Assembly (NCBI RefSeq): GCF_003201775.1
Contig: NZ_QJJZ01000005.1
Location: 258,953-322,952, forward strand
Length of the DNA stretch: 64,000 nt
Origin: Arenibacter sp. ARW7G5Y1
Lineage (GTDB): Bacteria > Bacteroidota > Bacteroidia > Flavobacteriales > Flavobacteriaceae
Direction of reading: 5' to 3'
Position numbers and translations under genes: made by a program. The first letter of the stretch is position 1; each line of letters opens with the position of its first letter. The notes beneath the pieces are model-generated. The model ran no database searches. It saw only the letters and a list, made by a program, of their open reading frames with translations, and was not told the DNA's origin. Below, piece by piece: positions 9,465-18,553 of this stretch.

Positions 9465-10601
9465 TTGAAAAAGCTTAAAGTATTAACCGTTGTGGGTACA
9501 CGCCCCGAAATAATAAGACTGGCCTGTGTTTTAAATGCCCTCGATGCCAATAAAGCTATTGATCATACCTTGGTACATACTGGTCAAAATTACGATTATG
9601 AACTCAATGAAATATTTTTTGAGGACTTGGGAATACGAAAACCCGATCATTTTCTTAATGCAGCCGGTAAAAATGCCACCGAAACCGTGGGGAATATCTT
9701 AATTGCCATAGACCCTATATTGGAAAAACTGGCGCCGGATGCCTTTTTGGTCCTGGGAGATACCAATTCCTGTTTATGTGCCATTCCTGCCAAAAAACGG
9801 AAAATTCCTGTTTTTCATATGGAGGCAGGGAATCGTTGTTTCGATCAACGGGTGCCCGAGGAGACCAACCGAAAAATTGTAGACCATATTTCAGATATAA
9901 ATTTGACCTATAGTGATATTGCCAGGGAATATTTATTGAGGGAAGGTTTATCGCCAGATCGGGTGATCAAGACCGGTAGTCCAATGTTCGAGGTATTGGG
10001 AAATTTCAAGGCCAAGATTGAAGCTTCCGATGTACTGGAAAAACTAAATCTTGAAAAACAGAAATTTTTTGTAGTATCCTCCCATAGGGAAGAAAATATT
10101 AGCAATCCCAAAAACTTTGAAGGGCTTATAACTTCCTTAAACCAAATTGCGGAAAAATACGATTATCCCATAATTGTTTCTACCCATCCCAGAACCAGAA
10201 ACATGTTAAATGAGAAAAAAATAAAAACACACCCCAATATTCAATTTCTTAAACCTCTGGGCTTTTCAGATTACAATGCATTGCAGTACCACTCTTTTGC
10301 TGTTTTGTCCGATAGCGGCACCATATCGGAGGAGTCCTCCATCTTAAATTTCAGGGCCCTGAACATTCGGGAAGCACACGAAAGGCCCGAAGCCATGGAA
10401 GAAGCTTCCGTGATGATGGTAGGTCTGAACCCAGAACGCATTATGCAGGCTCTGGAGGCTTTGGAAGTGCAGTCGCGTAATCCGAACAGGAATTTTAGGC
10501 CAGTTGCCGATTATTCTATGCCCAATGTGAGCGAAAAGGTAGTCCGTATCATTATTTCATACGTAGATTACATAAACAGAACTGTTTGGTCTAAAATTTA
10601 A
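9465..10601 (+). CDS. fnlC: UDP-N-acetyl-L-talosamine 2-epimerase (FnlC/CapG type, WecB fold)
   Basis: This 378-residue non-hydrolysing UDP-GlcNAc 2-epimerase family protein shows VGTRPEIIRLA, HTGQNYDYELNEIFF, LGDTNSCL, HMEAGNRCFDQRVPEETNRK, a SHREEN segment and SDSGTISEES. The GNRCFDQRVPEE variant and the neighbouring FnlA/FnlB homologues place it in the CapG/FnlC branch that makes UDP-N-acetyl-L-fucosamine, rather than WecB. The open frame begins with TTG directly before KKLKVLTVVGTRP, and no ATG is available upstream in frame near the family N-terminus, so TTG is the likely start. The next gene begins 2 bases after its stop. Confidence 0.9.
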   Translation: MKKLKVLTVVGTRPEIIRLACVLNALDANKAIDHTLVHTGQNYDYELNEIFFEDLGIRKPDHFLNAAGKNATETVGNILIAIDPILEKLAPDAFLVLGDTNSCLCAIPAKKRKIPVFHMEAGNRCFDQRVPEETNRKIVDHISDINLTYSDIAREYLLREGLSPDRVIKTGSPMFEVLGNFKAKIEASDVLEKLNLEKQKFFVVSSHREENISNPKNFEGLITSLNQIAEKYDYPIIVSTHPRTRNMLNEKKIKTHPNIQFLKPLGFSDYNALQYHSFAVLSDSGTISEESSILNFRALNIREAHERPEAMEEASVMMVGLNPERIMQALEALEVQSRNPNRNFRPVADYSMPNVSEKVVRIIISYVDYINRTVWSKI

Positions 10602-10603
10602 AA

Positions 10604-11806
10604 ATGAAAAAAATTATATTTCTTGCCCTAGGGTTTCCAAATGTAGAAAATAGCACCACTATCTGGACTGACCTTATAGGTGAGTTTAGCCAGCAGGGGC
10701 ATGATGTCCTGGTAGTGGCACCCGCCTTGAAAAATAAAGAAGTTGGGGTAAAGATAGAAGGAGGTATTAAGGTTTTAAGGGTTTCTACCTTAGAATTGTT
10801 TAACACAGGGAAATTCAAAAAGGGAATTGCCAATGTACTGTTGCCCTATCAATATAAAAATGCACTAAGAAAAAACAAAATCGAACTGGATTTTGATCTT
10901 ATTCTTATGCCTACCCCCCCTATTACCCTAACCAATGTTGCGAAATGGTTAAAGAAAAAATCGAAAACCAAAATGTACCTTATTCTTAGGGATATTTTCC
11001 CTCAAAATGCGGTAGATCTTAAAATGATGGCTCCAAATAGCCTTACGTATACTTACTTTCGGAAAAAGGAAATAGAGATGTACCAAGTCTCGGATGCTAT
11101 TGGATGTATGTCCAATGCAAACGTGTCCTACGTTAAAAAACATAACCCGCAATTGGATCAAAGTAAACTGCATTTGTTGCCTAACTGGGAAAATGCACAA
11201 AGCCCTACAGCATCTGCCGATAATGAAAATATTAAAGAACAATATGGTTTAAAGAACAAATTTGTCCTCATTTTTGGCGGTAATATAGGCAAGCCACAAA
11301 AAATGGAGAATATCATTGAACTGGCCAAAAGCTGCTTATCTATTGATGATATCGTATTTATTATCATTGGAGAGGGTACCGAAAAGAAAAAAATAGAAAA
11401 CCTTGCCAGCCAATACAATCTGAACAATGTCATCCTAAAAGATAAAATTCCACGTTCTGAATATAACGAATTATTGAGAATTGCAGATGTGGGGCTTATA
11501 TCCCTTAGTGAAGATTTTACTATACCCAATTTCCCTTCCAAGGTCCTCTCCTATTTCAACCTCAAAAAACCAATACTTGCCTCAATCGATCTTTCTACCG
11601 ATTTTGGCGACATGTTGGAGGATACCAATTCGGGGTTCTGGGCAGAAGCCGGTAAAACAGATTTATTAAAGGAAAAATTAATGACCTTATACCGCGATAA
11701 GGACTTACGCCTTCAAATGGGCCTTAATGGTTATAATTACAAAAATAAATACTTGCTTCCAGAACATGCATATTCAACAATAATTTCACATGTCAACGAA
11801 AAGTAA
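10604..11806 (+). CDS. Glycosyltransferase family 4, WbuB-like (probable L-fucosamine transferase)
   Basis: This 400-residue GT-B enzyme has an N-terminal Glyco_transf_4-like half and a C-terminal Glycos_transf_1 half beginning near LIFGGNIGKPQKMENI (about residue 220). The donor loop IPNFPSKVLSYFNLKKPILA is clear. In E. coli O26-type clusters fnlA-fnlB-fnlC are followed by wbuB, an L-FucNAc transferase of this family. The same order occurs here with only 2 bases between fnlC and this gene. Transfer of FucNAc is therefore a reasonable inference from context, not from a diagnostic motif. Confidence 0.82.
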   Translation: MKKIIFLALGFPNVENSTTIWTDLIGEFSQQGHDVLVVAPALKNKEVGVKIEGGIKVLRVSTLELFNTGKFKKGIANVLLPYQYKNALRKNKIELDFDLILMPTPPITLTNVAKWLKKKSKTKMYLILRDIFPQNAVDLKMMAPNSLTYTYFRKKEIEMYQVSDAIGCMSNANVSYVKKHNPQLDQSKLHLLPNWENAQSPTASADNENIKEQYGLKNKFVLIFGGNIGKPQKMENIIELAKSCLSIDDIVFIIIGEGTEKKKIENLASQYNLNNVILKDKIPRSEYNELLRIADVGLISLSEDFTIPNFPSKVLSYFNLKKPILASIDLSTDFGDMLEDTNSGFWAEAGKTDLLKEKLMTLYRDKDLRLQMGLNGYNYKNKYLLPEHAYSTIISHVNEK

Positions 11807-11956
11807 ATCTTTTCCCAATTTGGATTTAGCCCAAGTTACAACGTACTTATTTTCCTTTTAACGTTTAAACTTTTAATATTGAATCCAAAATTTTATTTTT
11901 ATAGGCATTGCTATTTATGTAAAGTAATAAACCCGGTTAATTTTTTAATATTTAGA

Positions 11957-11990
11957 TTGTCTTATATTAACACGCTATAAGTTATCTTTG
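11957..11990 (+). promoter_or_regulatory. Bacteroidota-type promoter before the PglC/PglD genes
   Basis: TTG at 11957-11959 is followed after 23 bases by TATCTTTG at 11983-11990, matching the TTG ... TAnnTTTG consensus of Bacteroidota housekeeping promoters. It lies in the 287-bp gap after the WbuB-like gene, about 100 bases before the PglC-type start. The 23-base spacer is at the long end of the accepted range. Confidence 0.45.
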
Positions 11991-12093
11991 AAAACAGACC
12001 CAATTTATTTCCGATTAACATATTTAGATATCTGTAATATATATTATTGAACATAATGCCAACTTATTTTATTAATCACTACTTAGATTAACC

Positions 12094-12705
12094 ATGTACT
12101 CCACCTTTTTTAAACGTTTATGTGACATTCTCATATCATTGATGGGTCTACTTATACTATCTCCTATTTTTATAGTGGTCATGATTATCCTATTTTTTAC
12201 CAATAATGGAAAGTCATTTTTCTATCAGGAAAGACCAGGAAAAAATGGAAACATATTCAAGATTATAAAATTCAAGACCATGAACGACAAGAAGGACGAA
12301 CATGGGGAGTTTTTACCTTTTGATAAACGTGTCACCAAAACTGGTCTATTTATTAGAAAATATTCCTTGGATGAGATACCACAATTGATCAATGTCCTGA
12401 AAGGGGATATGAGCATCGTAGGCCCTAGACCACTATTGGTACAATACCTTCCATTATATAATGAAACCCAGAAAATAAGACATGATGTAAAACCTGGTAT
12501 TACCAATTGGGCACAAGTTAATGGTAGAAATGCCATTGATTGGGAAAAAAAGTTTGAATTGGATGTTTGGTATGTACAACATCTCTCATTTGCCCTGGAT
12601 CTTAAAATTTTAGTTTTAACAGCCAAAAAAGTGATCCTTAAAGACGGCGTTAATAGTTCAGAAAACCTAAACATGCCCCCGTTTACAGGTTCACCCCAGA
12701 ATTAA
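12094..12705 (+). CDS. PglC-type initiating phosphoglycosyl transferase
   Basis: This 203-residue monotopic phosphoglycosyl transferase (Bac_transf family) is of the short PglC/WecP class without the extra N-terminal membrane helices of WbaP. A single hydrophobic re-entrant helix lies at residues 10-32. It is followed by FFYQERPGKNGNIFKIIKF, the catalytic D-E pair in SLDEIPQLINVLKGDMS and the VGPRPLL motif. It transfers a sugar 1-phosphate to undecaprenyl phosphate and so begins repeat-unit synthesis at the inner membrane. It has its own candidate promoter and is followed 33 bases later by a PglD-like acyltransferase. Confidence 0.9.
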   Translation: MYSTFFKRLCDILISLMGLLILSPIFIVVMIILFFTNNGKSFFYQERPGKNGNIFKIIKFKTMNDKKDEHGEFLPFDKRVTKTGLFIRKYSLDEIPQLINVLKGDMSIVGPRPLLVQYLPLYNETQKIRHDVKPGITNWAQVNGRNAIDWEKKFELDVWYVQHLSFALDLKILVLTAKKVILKDGVNSSENLNMPPFTGSPQN

Positions 12706-12738
12706 ACTTATTTAAACCGACATATAAACTTTATTTAG

Positions 12739-13431
12739 ATGGAGAACATATTAATTATTGGCGCCTCTGGACATGCAAAGGTTATTGTAGATATTATTGA
12801 AAAGCAAAAGCAATACAATATCTATGGCTTTTTGGATACTTTTAAAAAGAAAGGGGATAAATTGTTTGAATATACCATACTGGGTTCGGAAAATGATCTG
12901 AATGAAATCGTAGAAAAAAACAACATTAGTGGATGCTTTATAGCTATTGGAGATAATTGTACCAGAAAAATTATGTCCAGAAAAATTTCCACCTTAAATC
13001 CCAATTTAAAATTTATCAATGCCATTCATCCCAGTTCAATTATTGGCAAGGAAGTGACATTGGGCCATGGAATTGCCATTATGCCCGGTGTAGTTGTAAA
13101 TAGTGATAGTAAAATTGGGGATTTCTGTATCCTAAACACCAACTCTTCGTTGGGCCATGATGGTGTTATGAATGATTATTCCAGTATCTCATCGGGGGTA
13201 AGGACAGGTGGAAATCTAAAATTGAATGAGTGTAGTGCAATATCAATTGGAGCTACCATAATTGAAAATATTGTAATTGGAAGGGATACGATTATTGGTG
13301 CTGGCTCTCTTGTAACCAAAAATATACCTAGTGAAGTTGTTGCCTATGGTATTCCCGCCAAAATAATAAAATCCCGAAGAGCAGATGACAAATACCTCTT
13401 TGGAGAAAAAAACAAGACCGGTAGATCTTAA
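12739..13431 (+). CDS. PglD/NeuD-family sugar O/N-acyltransferase
   Basis: This 230-residue protein has an N-terminal Rossmann-like domain starting ILIIGASGHAKVIVDIIE, where the G-x-S-G-H-A motif is typical of NeuD/PglD. The C-terminal left-handed beta-helix ends GAGSLVTKNIPSEVVAYGIPAKIIK. PglD acetylates the amino group of UDP-4-amino sugars, and NeuD relatives O-acetylate sialic acids. The usual PglD partner, a PLP-dependent aminotransferase (PglE), is not in this window. The substrate is therefore open. It is the last gene of the locus. Confidence 0.85.
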   Translation: MENILIIGASGHAKVIVDIIEKQKQYNIYGFLDTFKKKGDKLFEYTILGSENDLNEIVEKNNISGCFIAIGDNCTRKIMSRKISTLNPNLKFINAIHPSSIIGKEVTLGHGIAIMPGVVVNSDSKIGDFCILNTNSSLGHDGVMNDYSSISSGVRTGGNLKLNECSAISIGATIIENIVIGRDTIIGAGSLVTKNIPSEVVAYGIPAKIIKSRRADDKYLFGEKNKTGRS

Positions 13432-13998
13432 TCCCGGCATTACTGCAAGTACTAAGGTTTTCTTTAAAAGGGTATGATAGTCCTTTGGTCTATAAGCCTA
13501 ACAAAATTGGAATTACCCATAGCCTTTCCCCGGAATTACTCCCAATACATCTTATCCGTTTCGTTCAAGTACTCCACACTCCGTAATCACCCGCCAAGAA
13601 AATTTGACCTCAATAGTGATTATTTAATGATGTAAAGTCTTATGGCGCTTAGGCTATGTCGTACTTTTAAATTGTTAAACCTTTCTACCTTAATTCGCCG
13701 TAGGGAATCATCCAGCTTGTCCTTGGTCTTGGCAGGAGTCCATCTACTCTTTGTATGTCTCTAGCCGTCCGTTGCAGACATCTTTATCAATAGCTGCAGA
13801 TAACATTTGTGTACACCCCACAATAAAAACCTACATCATCCATATTTGTTTACTGACCCATGATGGCCGTACATATTTACGCACCGCACATGAGTCCTTT
13901 TCTATTGAATTACCAAAGCATAAAACATGGATAATGCACAATACTATATACCGTTATAGGTGGCAGGGTTTTCCCACTTAACTTTGGCCTAATATAAA
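13432..13998. other. Intergenic stretch with no supportable gene
   Basis: This is the converging-gene gap after the polysaccharide locus. A 76-codon frame at 13751-13981 (+) and a start-less minus-strand frame at 13620-13760 exist, but neither has family-like sequence. The region may be eroded coding DNA, perhaps the place of a lost final gene, but no homologous remnant can be recognised by eye. Confidence 0.45.
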
Positions 13999-14054
13999 AT
14001 GATAAAGTAGAAAATACGGAATTTTATTATTTTCCGAGTTTTCTACTTTATCAT
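13999..14054. terminator. 56-nt hairpin, probable bidirectional terminator
   Basis: ATGATAAAGTAGAAAA (13999-14014) is perfectly inverted at 14039-14054, and an inner stem CGGAA (14017-14021) pairs with TTCCG (14032-14036). A 10-nt loop separates the inner arms, and two bases on each side between the stems pair poorly. The palindrome sits between the convergent PglD-like and CapK-like genes. Its A/T-rich ends can serve as U-tracts in either direction. It could also be a copy of a small palindromic repeat. Confidence 0.6.
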
Positions 14055-14107
14055 AAAAAGATAGCGCCTTAGCACAAATGTACCCAACAAGAAATATATC
14101 CCATTTT

Positions 14108-15487
14108 TTACTTGGTGGACTCCAAGTCATAGCTACCTATGGGTGATTGCTGTGATATGTCCTTTGTATAGTTATTTTTCTTTATGGCATTGTTAATGAC
14201 CAATTTTCTTTTTCCAGAAAGTAACAAGGGGATATCCTTAACGTATTCTACCACAATATTGGCATTCTCTCCGAAATACGTTTTATACTTTTCTACGACC
14301 TTTGATTCATTGCTATAATCAAATTGATCGTTCACTTTTAGTTTAATGGTATAGCTAAAGTCGTCCTCTTCCACAAACTGAAATTGATCGATACCTTTAA
14401 ATTGCAGAATGTGGTGAATTATATGTGATGATACAAATTCGCCTTTGGTGTTGGTGAACATATCCATTTTTCTGCCTTCAATGACCGTAAATACCAAGCG
14501 TCCACTCTTATCTTTTTGTACCCTCCCAACATCACCGGTATCATATCGAATCATGGGCATACAATAATTGAACAGATCGGTAATAACAATCCTACCGGAC
14601 TCACCGGATTTAACGGGAATATCCCGATTTAAATCCAAGATCTCCACATAATAACTGGCCTCATTAATTTCAAAATCGCGACTCCCATAAAATTGCTGAC
14701 CAATAATCCCATTTTCAGAATTGGAATACCTAGATAAGGGCTCTATTTTAAAATACTTTTTAATGCCTTGTCTAACGTAATCATCCATACCTTCCGCCAT
14801 GGCTATCACGGAATTCGTCTTAGATTTAAGTGGTTCGCTATTAATCTTATCAAGATATTGAATAATGGACCTAAGTGCCGAGTTATAAGCTAGAATATTT
14901 TTGGAGGACCTATCTCTTTCAAAACGGGTAAACCATTTGTGCAAACTGTTATCATTAATGTCGTCCACAGATTGCATATCAATATTCTGAATCTTGGACA
15001 ACCAGCCACTTTTTTTGTATTGCTTATCCCATAACCTCAAATAATATAACCTAGCTCCCAATTCGAATCCTGATCGTTTGGAAAAGAACAGTGTATCGGC
15101 AATATTTCGCTCCCGTTTGCCTTTATTTTGTAAAAGTTTAAACGGATTACCTGTTGAACCACTTGTAGACACCTCATGATTATGCTTATCCAGATATAAG
15201 GTACTGGTAAATTTTTCGTAATTTTCTCTTATAAATGCCTTGTCCACAACAGGAAAGTGCTCCAATTTTGTACAATGTCCCCCCATTAAGGACTTATAGA
15301 AGGGAACCGTTTCAACCGCATGTTCCATTAGTCTCCCCAAATGTTCACTTCGGCGTTTTAAGGCCTTTGGCGAATTGGGGTCCGACTGAATATATTCAAT
15401 ATCCTTGAAATGTCTCCTTACCCTACCCCCTTTTAAAAAATCCACGGTCCAGAACAGAACTTTTCTTGCAAATTCCAATACTTTCAT
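14108..15487 (-). CDS. CapK/PaaK-like adenylate-forming enzyme
   Basis: This 459-residue member of the phenylacetate-CoA ligase-like branch of the ANL superfamily has the ATP-binding STSGSTGNPFK at about residues 107-116. A second motif MIRYDTGDVGR lies at about residue 310. A C-terminal PaaK-type domain follows. Relatives named CapK are found beside capsule and exopolysaccharide genes, where they are thought to activate a carboxylate, but their substrates are largely undefined. It runs convergently to the polysaccharide locus and is separated from it by the 56-nt hairpin. The decoration role is inferred from context only. Confidence 0.8.
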   Translation of the reverse strand: MKVLEFARKVLFWTVDFLKGGRVRRHFKDIEYIQSDPNSPKALKRRSEHLGRLMEHAVETVPFYKSLMGGHCTKLEHFPVVDKAFIRENYEKFTSTLYLDKHNHEVSTSGSTGNPFKLLQNKGKRERNIADTLFFSKRSGFELGARLYYLRLWDKQYKKSGWLSKIQNIDMQSVDDINDNSLHKWFTRFERDRSSKNILAYNSALRSIIQYLDKINSEPLKSKTNSVIAMAEGMDDYVRQGIKKYFKIEPLSRYSNSENGIIGQQFYGSRDFEINEASYYVEILDLNRDIPVKSGESGRIVITDLFNYCMPMIRYDTGDVGRVQKDKSGRLVFTVIEGRKMDMFTNTKGEFVSSHIIHHILQFKGIDQFQFVEEDDFSYTIKLKVNDQFDYSNESKVVEKYKTYFGENANIVVEYVKDIPLLLSGKRKLVINNAIKKNNYTKDISQQSPIGSYDLESTK

Positions 15488-15535
15488 CTAAAATTTTATT
15501 TAGTCATTGTTAAAAAATTTTGGGGGAAATTTATA

Positions 15536-15561
15536 TCTGTAATCATCTGTAATCATCTGTA
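15536..15561. repeat. Short tandem repeat, period 10
   Basis: TCTGTAATCA is repeated in tandem about 2.6 times between the CapK-like gene and the next minus-strand gene. The copies are exact. It may be replication slippage; no function is evident. Confidence 0.6.
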
Positions 15562-15583
15562 TCTATTGATTCATTATAATTTT

Positions 15584-15940
15584 TTAATTCTCTTTTATGG
15601 AACCTACATAGAGAATCCCGTCATGGATACTATCCAGGGTATAAGTAAAATTTTCAACCTTGCTATCCGGTATCTTTAAATATCGTGCATAATTCTTATC
15701 ACCAATGGAACAGTAAATCAATGGATCATCTGTAAGTTGATCATAATTCAAAGCCTTATAAGCCGTAGTATCATTGGGTCTTAAATCTTCAAACTTCATT
15801 GAAAACAACACAACATTGGTGAAACTTTCATTCGTCTTATTTACCACTCTAATCTGTGTCCCCTGCAACTTTGGCATATCATTTTTTCCAGCGCAAAACA
15901 CTAAAAAAACAAACGCCCCAATTACATATAAAATTTTCAT
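15584..15940 (-). CDS. Small exported protein of unknown function
   Basis: This 118-residue protein begins MKILYVIGAFVFLVFCAGKND, a short signal sequence with a Cys at residue 16 that could be a poor lipobox (V-F-C). The mature part contains a beta-rich segment with TQIRVVNKTNESFTNVVLFS and acidic turns. I do not recognise a family. It precedes the CapK-like gene on the same strand by 96 bases, so co-transcription is possible. A periplasmic or surface location is inferred from the signal sequence alone. Confidence 0.6.
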   Translation of the reverse strand: MKILYVIGAFVFLVFCAGKNDMPKLQGTQIRVVNKTNESFTNVVLFSMKFEDLRPNDTTAYKALNYDQLTDDPLIYCSIGDKNYARYLKIPDSKVENFTYTLDSIHDGILYVGSIKEN

Positions 15941-16276
15941 GAATACTTTGTTATATCAGTGAACCACAACACTTACCAAACAGGTATTAACCTCTTGACA
16001 ATAATGTAAATTTACATTTTTTAATATCAGCCTTATTCCTTTATCTACCAATAGCCAAAATAATCTTTGAAATACAACCAAGGTATATATTATCCAAGAA
16101 TATTAAAAATGAGAGATTTACTCCTGGTGGTCAATACTTAATTCAGAAGTAAAGCGTTAGTGTTTTAATAAAGGTAATTCATACATTAGCTACTGCAAAC
16201 CATAGTGTCAACCACAATTAAAACAGAAAACCTATTGTACGCCGAACTAGCAGGTTCCTCAATAAAATATCCCAAC
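15941..16276. other. Divergent intergenic region
   Basis: This AT-rich DNA lies between the minus-strand small exported protein and the plus-strand TonB-dependent receptor and should carry both promoters. ATAATCTTTG near 16070 is one base off the TAnnTTTG pattern. No operator repeat was found. Confidence 0.35.
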
Positions 16277-18514
16277 ATGAAAAGTAAATTTGTCTTGATT
16301 CTATTATTTCTCAGTTCTATAATTTACGGACAAATAGAAATAAAAGGAACCATTCTGGAATATGACGGGACTGGAAAGGAAAAAGTGCTTCCGGACGTTA
16401 ATATAATATGGTTAAATAGTAGTGTTGGGACAACTTCCAATGAGTTGGGCGAATTTAGTATTCCTTTTAACAAGGATTATAAAAAATTGGTGATAAGTTA
16501 TGTGGGCTATAAATCAGACACCATAACGGTCAACAGGCCCAACCTTGGAAAAATCCGTCTGCAACCCGATATTGAACTTGAGGAAGTAGTAGTTCGCAAA
16601 AAACTTAATCCCATACAAAAATCCTTGTTCAATGTACAAAACGTGGTAACTGTGGATAGCCGGGAAATGCTAAAAGCCGCTTGCTGTAACCTATCTGAAA
16701 GTTTCGAAACCAATCCTGCCGTTGATGTAAATATTTCTGATGCGGTTACAGGTGCCAAACAAATTCAAATGCTTGGTCTAAACAGTCCATATCTCTTGTT
16801 TACCCAAGAAAACATGCCCTCCATTAGAGGAGCCTCACAAATCTACGGACTATCGTTTATTCCCGGCTCATGGATAGAAAGTATCCAAATTACCAAAGGT
16901 GCCGGAAGTGTACTCAATGGCTTTGAAAGTATTTCAGGACAGATAAACAGCGAATTGGTAAAACCTTTGATGGATCAGAAAGTCTTTCTGAATATGTACG
17001 GAAACAACTATGAGCGCTATGAACTAAACACGAGATATAACAAGGTGTTTTCTGATAAACTGGCCACCGGAATCTATTTACATGCCAATCTAAGGGATGG
17101 TATTATTGATAGGAACGAAGACAATTTTTTAGATACTCCTTTGGCAAAACAGATCAATTTTATGAACCGTTGGCAGTTCCTGGATTCAGAAAAAGGTTGG
17201 GTCAGCTTCTTAAATACGCAATTCCTATTGGATGAAAAACAAACTGGAGAAAAGGATTTTGACCCTAAAACCGATAAATTTACAAACAATGCCTGGGGCA
17301 GTGAGGTCAAGACTACCAGGCTGGACATTTCTGCAAAATTAGGCTATGTTTTTCCCGAACTACCCTTTCAAAGTTTTGGCTATCAAACCGCTTTTAGTAC
17401 CCATGACCAAGATTCCTATTACGGCTACAATACATACAACATAGAACACACCTCCTACTATTCCAATGCTATTTTTAATAGTATTATAGGCAGTACCCAA
17501 CATAAGTTTAAAACTGGCCTCAGTTTTAATTATGACCATTTTAATGAAAGAATCAATAATATGGATATGGACCGGGTAGATAATTCCGTAGGTGCCTTTT
17601 TTGAATATACTTATGATAATCTGGAAAAATTAAGTTTTGTTGCCGGACTTAGAATAGACAACCATAACAGATTAGGTTCGTTTATAACCCCTCGTTTACA
17701 CCTCCGATATTCCTTATGGAACAAAGCTAGCCTACGTTTGTCCCTTGGCCGGGGAAAAAGAGCGGCAAATATCTTTGCTGAAAACCAACAACTTTTCGCC
17801 TCTTCGAGGGCCTTAAACATAATAAACGGTAACGGGAAGCTATATACCTTGAATCCAGAAATTGCATGGAATTCCGGAATAGGTTTTATTCAAAAACTAT
17901 ATCTTTGGAATAGATCCTTGGATATTTCATTTGACTATTACCGGACAGTATTTACCGATCAGGTAATTATAGATTGGGAAAGTCCACAGGAAATTGCTTT
18001 TTACAATTTGGATGGTAAGAGTATATCCAACAGCCTACAAGTAGATTTAAATTATGAAATTATCCAGAACATGGATCTAAGGCTAACCTATAAGAATTAT
18101 GATGTTAGATTGGATTACCTGTCAGGAACACTGCAAAAGCCATTACAACCTGAACATCGCTTTTTTGGGAATCTAAGTTATGAAACATTGGAAAAATATA
18201 GAAAACGACATTGGAGAATGGATTTCACCTACCATTGGCAAGGGGAACAAAGATTGCCCAATACCAATACAAACCCTTCCATGTACCAGCTTTCAGAAAC
18301 TGCAAGACCGTATAGCATAATAAACGCCCAACTTACCCGAGTACTAAATGAGAGGTTCGAAATTTATCTTGGGGGGGAAAATATAACCAATACTACCCAG
18401 AAAAAACCTATTATTGGTTCTGATGACCCTTTTGGCCCCTATTTTGATAGTACAATACTATTTGCACCAGTTTTGGGCGAAATCTATTATCTGGGATTCA
18501 GATACAAATTATAA
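16277..18514 (+). CDS. TonB-dependent outer-membrane receptor, probable metal receptor
   Basis: The 745-residue form starts at ATG 16277, immediately before the signal peptide MKSKFVLILLFLSSIIYGQ. The longer GTG frame from 16205 adds 24 residues without signal character and was rejected. A carboxypeptidase-regulatory-like domain (about 20-105) is followed by a plug domain (about 115-220, with QIQMLGLNSPYLLFTQENMP and ITKGAGSVLNGFESISGQIN) and a 22-strand barrel ending in an aromatic-rich strand (LGFRYKL). No SusD partner is present. The HMA-domain protein 39 bases downstream suggests a heavy metal, probably copper, as ligand, but this is inferred. Confidence 0.9.
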   Translation: MKSKFVLILLFLSSIIYGQIEIKGTILEYDGTGKEKVLPDVNIIWLNSSVGTTSNELGEFSIPFNKDYKKLVISYVGYKSDTITVNRPNLGKIRLQPDIELEEVVVRKKLNPIQKSLFNVQNVVTVDSREMLKAACCNLSESFETNPAVDVNISDAVTGAKQIQMLGLNSPYLLFTQENMPSIRGASQIYGLSFIPGSWIESIQITKGAGSVLNGFESISGQINSELVKPLMDQKVFLNMYGNNYERYELNTRYNKVFSDKLATGIYLHANLRDGIIDRNEDNFLDTPLAKQINFMNRWQFLDSEKGWVSFLNTQFLLDEKQTGEKDFDPKTDKFTNNAWGSEVKTTRLDISAKLGYVFPELPFQSFGYQTAFSTHDQDSYYGYNTYNIEHTSYYSNAIFNSIIGSTQHKFKTGLSFNYDHFNERINNMDMDRVDNSVGAFFEYTYDNLEKLSFVAGLRIDNHNRLGSFITPRLHLRYSLWNKASLRLSLGRGKRAANIFAENQQLFASSRALNIINGNGKLYTLNPEIAWNSGIGFIQKLYLWNRSLDISFDYYRTVFTDQVIIDWESPQEIAFYNLDGKSISNSLQVDLNYEIIQNMDLRLTYKNYDVRLDYLSGTLQKPLQPEHRFFGNLSYETLEKYRKRHWRMDFTYHWQGEQRLPNTNTNPSMYQLSETARPYSIINAQLTRVLNERFEIYLGGENITNTTQKKPIIGSDDPFGPYFDSTILFAPVLGEIYYLGFRYKL

Positions 18515-18553
18515 AAGAAAAAAATAACCCTTGAAAATTTAATATATCAGACC

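Noticed and set aside
9465..10601. WecB/MnaA UDP-GlcNAc 2-epimerase as function
   Set aside because: The GNRCFDQRVPEE variant and the fnlA/fnlB context fit FnlC/CapG better.
13620..13760. Start-less minus-strand open frame (contains SLRRIKVERFNN)
   Set aside because: It has no start codon after the upstream stop and matches no family I know; it could be a relic, but that is unsupported.
13751..13981. 76-codon plus-strand frame in the gap after the PglD-like gene
   Set aside because: His-rich and Tyr-rich composition without family features; looks like non-coding sequence.
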